From: Cryptomeria japonica
Lineage: Eukaryota; Streptophyta; Pinopsida; Cupressales; Cupressaceae
DNA length: 64,000 bases
Assembly (NCBI RefSeq): GCF_030272615.1
Contig: NC_081407.1
Location: 436,016,230 to 436,080,229 of the forward strand
Direction: 5' to 3'
The position numbers were made by a program, and so were the translations under genes. Positions 59,055 through 64,000 of this stretch are shown here, piece after piece. Under the pieces are notes generated by a model that saw only the letters and a list, made by a program, of their open reading frames with translations, ran no database searches and had not been told where the DNA came from. Within the stretch, counting starts at the first letter, position 1; every line of letters begins with the position of its first letter.

Positions 59055-60690
59055 GAAGTGATGTGGGATGATGCATTGGTTCAAAGAAAATTTTTGATGT
59101 GATGCTGATACAAGTTGATACAATGCCCCAGACGCTGATTTTTGGATAATGATGTGAGTATTCCCCCTTGGGAGATCAATTGAGAGAATTGATGATTTCT
59201 CCTTTTGATTTATTTGGATTGGATTTTTGCGAAATTGATTTCCCAATACAATTTATTTGATTCTTGCAACTTTGGTTGATGAAAGTGTCAATTCTCTAAT
59301 TTCTTTGATGTTTTGCTTTATTTGATAATTGATAGAATTTGATTGACCTCATGATCGATGAGGGTCAATTATATAAACTCAAAGATTTGATGATCTGATA
59401 GGATGAGTTTGATTAACTTCATGATTGATGAGCATCAATGATGTAAAATCAAGATTAGTTATACTAGATGCATGACATCATGATGAATGAGTGTCACTGG
59501 TGGGTGCTCAAAGATATTGATAGAAATCTCCAGTGAGTGGATAGGATAGTAGATCAATTGATCAAAGTGATTGATTGGATAAAGAACTCATATTTTGTTG
59601 ATATCATGTTGTAGGAAGATTTAGATGTATGGATTCATCCAGGGGGGAGTAAGATGGTCAGCAAGGCCTACAGCCTCTGGGGATAGCACTGCATAGATTC
59701 ATAGGCTTTGATTTTTTTAATGTACATATGCACCCAATCGCTTAATAAATAACACCATTTTGAAACCGTCAGCCTTGGAAAAGTGGATGTCTAGCATGCT
59801 TATGCAAAATGCAATATGAATATGATCTATATTTTATATGCAAATAATTATTTAATGCAATGCTGCGATCAAACCAATCATTTGATCATGCTTTTAATCA
59901 TCATTGAGCCTTTAAAATGTGGCAAGCGAGTGCAAACATCAATGGTATAATTGAACCAAGATGACCTAAGCACCACTTTCCTAGTTTTTTTATTTTTCAA
60001 GTTAGCACAAGCATCGAGGTATAATTGAACCAAGATGACTTGAGTGTTGCTTGCATAAAACAGACAAAAATTAACCATTTCTATGTACAAATTTGAAATA
60101 TCCTCAATGATGATTTTTTTATCATGTCTTGAGACAAATTTGCACATTAGTAATGATTAATCTATAGAAAACAAACAAATAAAATATCATATTCCTTCCT
60201 TGTTCCTCTATCCCGAGACATCCATGAGTTACTTAGGAAGTATGATAGCGAAAATCAAGATACAACAGTTGAACATTCTTGCTAAAGTGTTTGAATCACG
60301 ATTCAAAAGATCCATTGATATGTGTTTGCAATGTTTGAGTTTTCGATAGCTGATGTGTTAAGTTGAGATCTTGTGTTCAACATTCGATGCACCTCAATTT
60401 TTCATTGGACAAGTGTTGCCTCACTGGTGTTTTGCCTGATTTGTTTATGCTCAATTTGGACTTTGCCCCTAGCTAGATTCAGGATTTTGCCCCTAGTCTA
60501 GAAACAAATTTATTATGGATATACATGATGATCCAAGCTATTGTAAGACGTCGATGCCTAATTATGCAAAAAAGGATTTATGATGGATATATACAAATGT
60601 GATGGCTGGATGTAGGAAAGAAGCTTGAAATCATAGAGGGAAGAGCCAGCTGACAAATAGCACCTATTGACAGGTTTTCACCATCTTTTT
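59055..60690. other. long 3' UTR, no gene seen
   Basis: AT-rich with gatcaattga-type local repeats (59340-59600) and two copies of attgaaccaagatga (about 59950 and 60026). I see no coding frame or RNA gene. A GENL-like coding remnant is near 60650-60690. Confidence 0.5.
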
Positions 60691-60880
60691 TTATTGCATT
60701 GTTTCTCATATTTCATTTTTTTATTTTTTTCACTATTTTCGTTGTTTTTGAATTTTTTGGTTTTTCACTATTTTTGGATTTTATACTTTTTCACTATTTT
60801 TTGATTTTCTACTTTTTCACTGTTTTTGGATTTTTTTGCTTTTTCACTGTTTTTGGATTTTTTCTACTTTTTAGACATAA
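60691..60880. repeat. T-rich short tandem repeat
   Basis: About five copies of a ~28-36-bp unit of the form tttttcactatttttggatt, varying in T-run length and in tatactt/tctactt/tttgctt. Confidence 0.9.
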
Positions 60881-60899
60881 AACTTCTTCAGATACATAG

Positions 60900-62242
60900 T
60901 GTTGATAGGTTCATCAAACCAGTCACCTTCTAGTGTTGACAATTTATAGGCTCCAAACCCATATGCAACAACCACAACAAAAGGACCTAACCAGTTTGGT
61001 TCAAATTTCCCTTTTTTTTCTCAATCCTGCTAGTTGTGTGGATTTTTCCTCAAGACTAGATCTCCTAGTTGGAACACTCTAGGTTTGACCTTGTGATTAT
61101 AGGTCCTCACCATCCTTTGTTGATATGCCTTCAAGTGATTAGAAGAATTTTGGCGATGCTAGCAACTCTAATTCCTACAACCTAGATACATGTTGTTCCT
61201 CATCTGAAATGAACCCTTTCAGTGACACTCATAGAGAAGGTGTATCTACTTCAATAGGCAAGATTGCCTATGATCTATACACAAGACAATATGGTGTTTC
61301 CTCAATGGGTGTATGGATACTAGTACAGTAAGCCCATAAAGAAGGATTCAACTAGACATGCCAGTCCCTACCAGCCTCATTAAGTGTCTTTTTTAGGATT
61401 TTCAAGATAGTTTTGTTTGATGCTTCATCTTGACCATTCTCCTGAGGATAGTATGGCGTGGAGAATCTATGTTGGATCTGTAATTTCTCACAAAGATCTT
61501 GGACATCTTGATTCTTGAATGGTCTCCCATTGTCAGTAATGATAGAGATGGGAATGCCAGTTTAAGATGAAAGAAACAATTTGTTTCCCTGTGACCATTG
61601 TGAGAGCACTACTTCAATCCACTTGATAAAATATTTTATGGCTATCAAGATGAACTTATGTCTGTTAGAAGAATAAGGATGAATTTTTCCTACAAAGTCC
61701 AAACCCCATTGAGAAAAATGCCATGAGATCACCAGAGGATGGAGCTCCTATGTTGGTGCATGTATCAAATTGCTATGAATTTGGCATTGTTTGCATTTCT
61801 TAGCATACTAAAATGAATCTCTTTTCATAGTAGGCCAATAATAACCCAATCGTAAGAGATTCTTATCCAGTGTGAGACCAATTGGCTGAGTGCCACAAAT
61901 ACCTTCATGGACTTTGTTTAAGGCCTTCTCAGATTCATCACGTTCAAGGCACTTGAGGAGAGTGCTATCCAGACCTCATCTATAAAGAGTGTCACTGATG
62001 ATGGTGTAGAGAGAAAATTGATGGATAAAATTCCATTTTTGATTCCTTGATAGGTCAGGAGGAAGGATATTATCTTTTAAGTAGGTGTAAGTCTTTCTAT
62101 AAAGGGAGGAATCAGATATGACTATATGACAGATGATTTGGGTATTGGGAGCGTCATGAGATGGATAAAATAGTTCTTCCACCAGGAATTTGTAATGATC
62201 TTGATCTTGTTGTGTTTGTAAGAGAGAAGCAATTATATTCAT
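60900..62242 (-). pseudogene. Tat-like integrase (minus strand)
   Basis: Reading down from about 62242: a linker (LLQTQQDQDHYKFLVEELF) and an N-terminal region (RNQKWNFIHQFSLYTIISD). The zinc-domain end KCKQCQIHSNLIHAPT lies near 61780-61830. Core motifs are HFSQWGLDFVGKIHP, ISIITDNGRPFKNQD and YYPQENGQDEASNKTI, giving the D, D and E residues. The C-terminal part LLVYRSQAILPIEVDTPSL-like is followed by stops. Several stops and frameshifts are present. Confidence 0.85.
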
Positions 62243-62592
62243 GGCATCTACTGCTTTATTCTCATTCCTTAGAACATGTGTAAAGGTGATCTCAACAAAG
62301 TATTTTTGAAGTCATCAACCGCCTTCTTATAAGGCATGAGTTTATCTTCCTTTGTTTGATATTCATCATTAATCTGATTGATCACTAATTGAGAATCTCC
62401 ATAGATATGTATCTCTTTGATGTTTCATTTGATAGCCAATTTGATTCCAATGACTAATGCCTCATACTCTGTTGTATTATTGGTAGATAAAAATATCAAT
62501 TTGTATGATTTTGGGATTGTATGCCCTTGAGGTGTTATGAAGAGTATCTCTATGCCTGATCCATGCTATGTATAGGAGTCATCAAAATACAA
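62243..62592 (-). pseudogene. additional RNase H in the conventional position (minus strand)
   Basis: ELYFDDSYT (first Asp), NNTTEYEALVIGIKLAIK (Glu), IHIYGDSQLVINQIN (Asp) and VLRNENKAVDAM are readable. It follows the connection domain and precedes integrase, the usual Tat arrangement. Stops lie within ELYFDDSYT*HGSG and AIK*NIKE. It is the internal comparator for the permuted copy at 40050-40556. Confidence 0.88.
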
Positions 62593-62595
62593 TTC

Positions 62596-62925
62596 CTAGG
62601 TTTTCTTGTTGACCTTGAGAACATCCGCATTAGGAAATTCAATTTTTAATGGAGTATCATCATGTAGGGGTGCTTCTTCTAGTTGATCTGTGATCACTTG
62701 TCCTTTGATAGCTTTTTTTTCAACATACTCGATATCAAACTCACTCAGGATCATGACCCATTTCGCTAGTCTGTCTATCAATGTTGCCTTGCCGAGGAGA
62801 TACTTCAGAGGATCAATTTTCACTATCAACTTAACTGAATGAGTAAGGTTATAATATCGCAAATTTTGGGATATGAACACTACTACTAAACATGTCTTCT
62901 CAACTAATGTGTAGTTAATCTCGTA
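62596..62925 (-). pseudogene. connection domain (former native RNase H), minus strand
   Basis: The segment NYTLVEKTCLVVVFISQNLR, YLLGKATLIDRLAKWVMILS and EFDIEYVEKKAIKGQVITD is the characteristic C-terminal half of the Tat RNase H/connection region; catalytic Asp motifs are absent. The N-terminal half and the whole RT palm are missing because of a deletion that joins it to RT residues upstream. Confidence 0.82.
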
Positions 62926-63355
62926 ACCTTATGAATCCTACATCCAACAACTTATTTATTTCTACTTTGATGAGAAGAATAATGTGAGGATGCATCTTTC
63001 TTAGTTTTTGTTTGATAGGTTTAACTCCTAGAGCATCATTTAGGTGATGCATTATGAGTTCCTGATCTAACCTTGGCATGTTTGCATATGACCAAGCAAA
63101 GTTGATTTGTCTTTTCTTGAATAACTCACTGTAGTCCTGCCTTTCTTGCTTGGATAGTGATGTTGTTGGATATAGGATATTAGGATTTTCTAAGGTACCA
63201 ATGTTAACTTCTTTTGTTGACTCAATCAATATGGTGGATCTCTCTTGAAAATGTTCAGGTAGAGTGTCAAATCTCCCATCCTCTAGCACCTCAAGGAGGT
63301 TTTCACCATCGGATACGTCCTTTCTTTTTACTTTTCCTTGATCTAATGTTGTCAT
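62915..63355 (-). pseudogene. N-terminal RT/linker remnant, minus strand
   Basis: 146 open codons contain the gypsy pre-RT region (LFKKRQINFAWSYANMPRLD, IMHHLNDALGVKPIKQKLRK, IKVEINKLLDVGFI), equivalent to the start of RT. After GFIR the sequence jumps to the connection domain, so the fingers and palm, including the YxDD site, are gone. Confidence 0.85.
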
Positions 63356-64000
63356 TAAATAATTTTCAGCATTAGACCTGATATTTGTTTCTTTATTTTC
63401 ACTTTTGCGACAAAGAGATTTAGCACCCCCTCGACTAGAATATGTGCTAGCAAAATCACTAGTGGAAATTTTTTTAGTATCTATCGTGTTGAGATATAAG
63501 GCAATGGAATGATTATTGGGAAATGTATCTATCTCAATGGGTCATTTCTTCCCAATCAATAATCTCTGAGTGGATTAAAGTTAAAGGATCATCGGGTTGA
63601 CTAGTTTCAAAGGCATTGAGGGTCATCACAGAATTGTTAGTGATTTCGATGATTTCTTCCAAGGTTAGGATATTACTCTCCTCGGGATATACTCTCCCAA
63701 TTTTTCTCTGATTGTCCTCATTGAAGTTAGAATCAATAATTTGTGACTCTAATTCAAACAGTCTATAATCTGACATTTGTCCCTCATGCGAATGAATTAC
63801 ATCAATGTCAGCATATTTTGTATAGCATGAATCCTTGGAAGATTGTCCAAAATTATAGGAATCCCATTCCCATTCATTGGAATTCATTTCACTAGAAGCT
63901 TGCAATCTGAGGATTTTCCCATGAAGGTTATGAGTAGCTTCTTCTTTCTTTTTGGTGAGTTCTTCATGTCTTCTTGCTTCTTATGAGCCACTTATTTTTG
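63356..64000 (-). pseudogene. gag-pol linker region, minus strand
   Basis: An open acidic segment of 123 codons (63905-63534; EEIIEITNNSVMTLNAFETS, PLTLIHSEIIDWEEMTH), followed in interrupted frame by FPNNHSIALYLNTIDTKKIS. It resembles the acidic linker between protease and RT in Tat-like polyproteins. The element continues beyond the window. Confidence 0.6.

Larger units (their letters stand above)
58006..64000 (-). mobile_element. Tat-like Ty3-gypsy element, minus strand, 5' end outside window
   Basis: Minus-strand order from 64000 down: gag/protease-RT linker, N-terminal RT remnant, connection domain, additional RNase H, integrase, long 3' UTR, polypurine tract, 3' LTR. Domain order is the conventional Tat order. 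The central RT is deleted. No 5' LTR is in the window. Confidence 0.82.

Overview
The window looks like nuclear DNA of a large-genome seed plant, probably a gymnosperm. It is AT-rich and made almost entirely of decayed, nested LTR retrotransposons of plant lineages: Ty1-copia, Athila-like Ty3-gypsy and Tat-like Ty3-gypsy with an extra RNase H. I see no host gene, tRNA, rRNA, CRISPR array or bacterial-type operon. The species cannot be fixed from sequence alone. Every reading frame is interrupted by stops or frameshifts, so coding entries are given as pseudogenes.

Layout. 1-1437: remnant of an older element. 1438-7463 plus 29996-30138: a Ty1-copia element whose 3' LTR was split by an Athila-like gypsy element (7464-29995, minus strand, about 11 kb of its own sequence). 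The Athila copy was itself hit twice. One insert is a pol-less LTR element (copy A, 11256-17905, minus) that shares its primer site, polypurine region and LTR ends with the copia element. The other is a 5.2-kb insert (X, 21411-26613, plus) with a perfect 5-bp target duplication but no recognisable right LTR. 30139-35394: two more truncated copies (B and C) of the pol-less family, sharing one LTR. 35395-46970: a Tat-like gypsy element (plus) with an additional RNase H domain upstream of the reverse transcriptase. 46971-49905: a ~905-bp tandem array. About 50.6-56.2 kb: a proline-rich retroelement ORF of unknown function, split by a 2.6-kb solo LTR (52570-55157, perfect TTCCT duplication). 58006-64000: a second Tat-like element (minus, 5' end outside the window) with conventional domain order but a deleted RT core.

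How the parts relate. The nesting gives a relative order: copia first, then Athila, then A and X. The copia element is the only pol-bearing element here with a tRNA-iMet primer site, so it is the natural candidate machinery for the pol-less family A/B/C. The two Tat-like elements allow a direct comparison of domain order within one window. The most notable observations are the permuted additional RNase H with a degenerate native RNase H, the conserved pol-less two-ORF family, and a stem-loop cassette shared between insert X and the Tat-like LTR.
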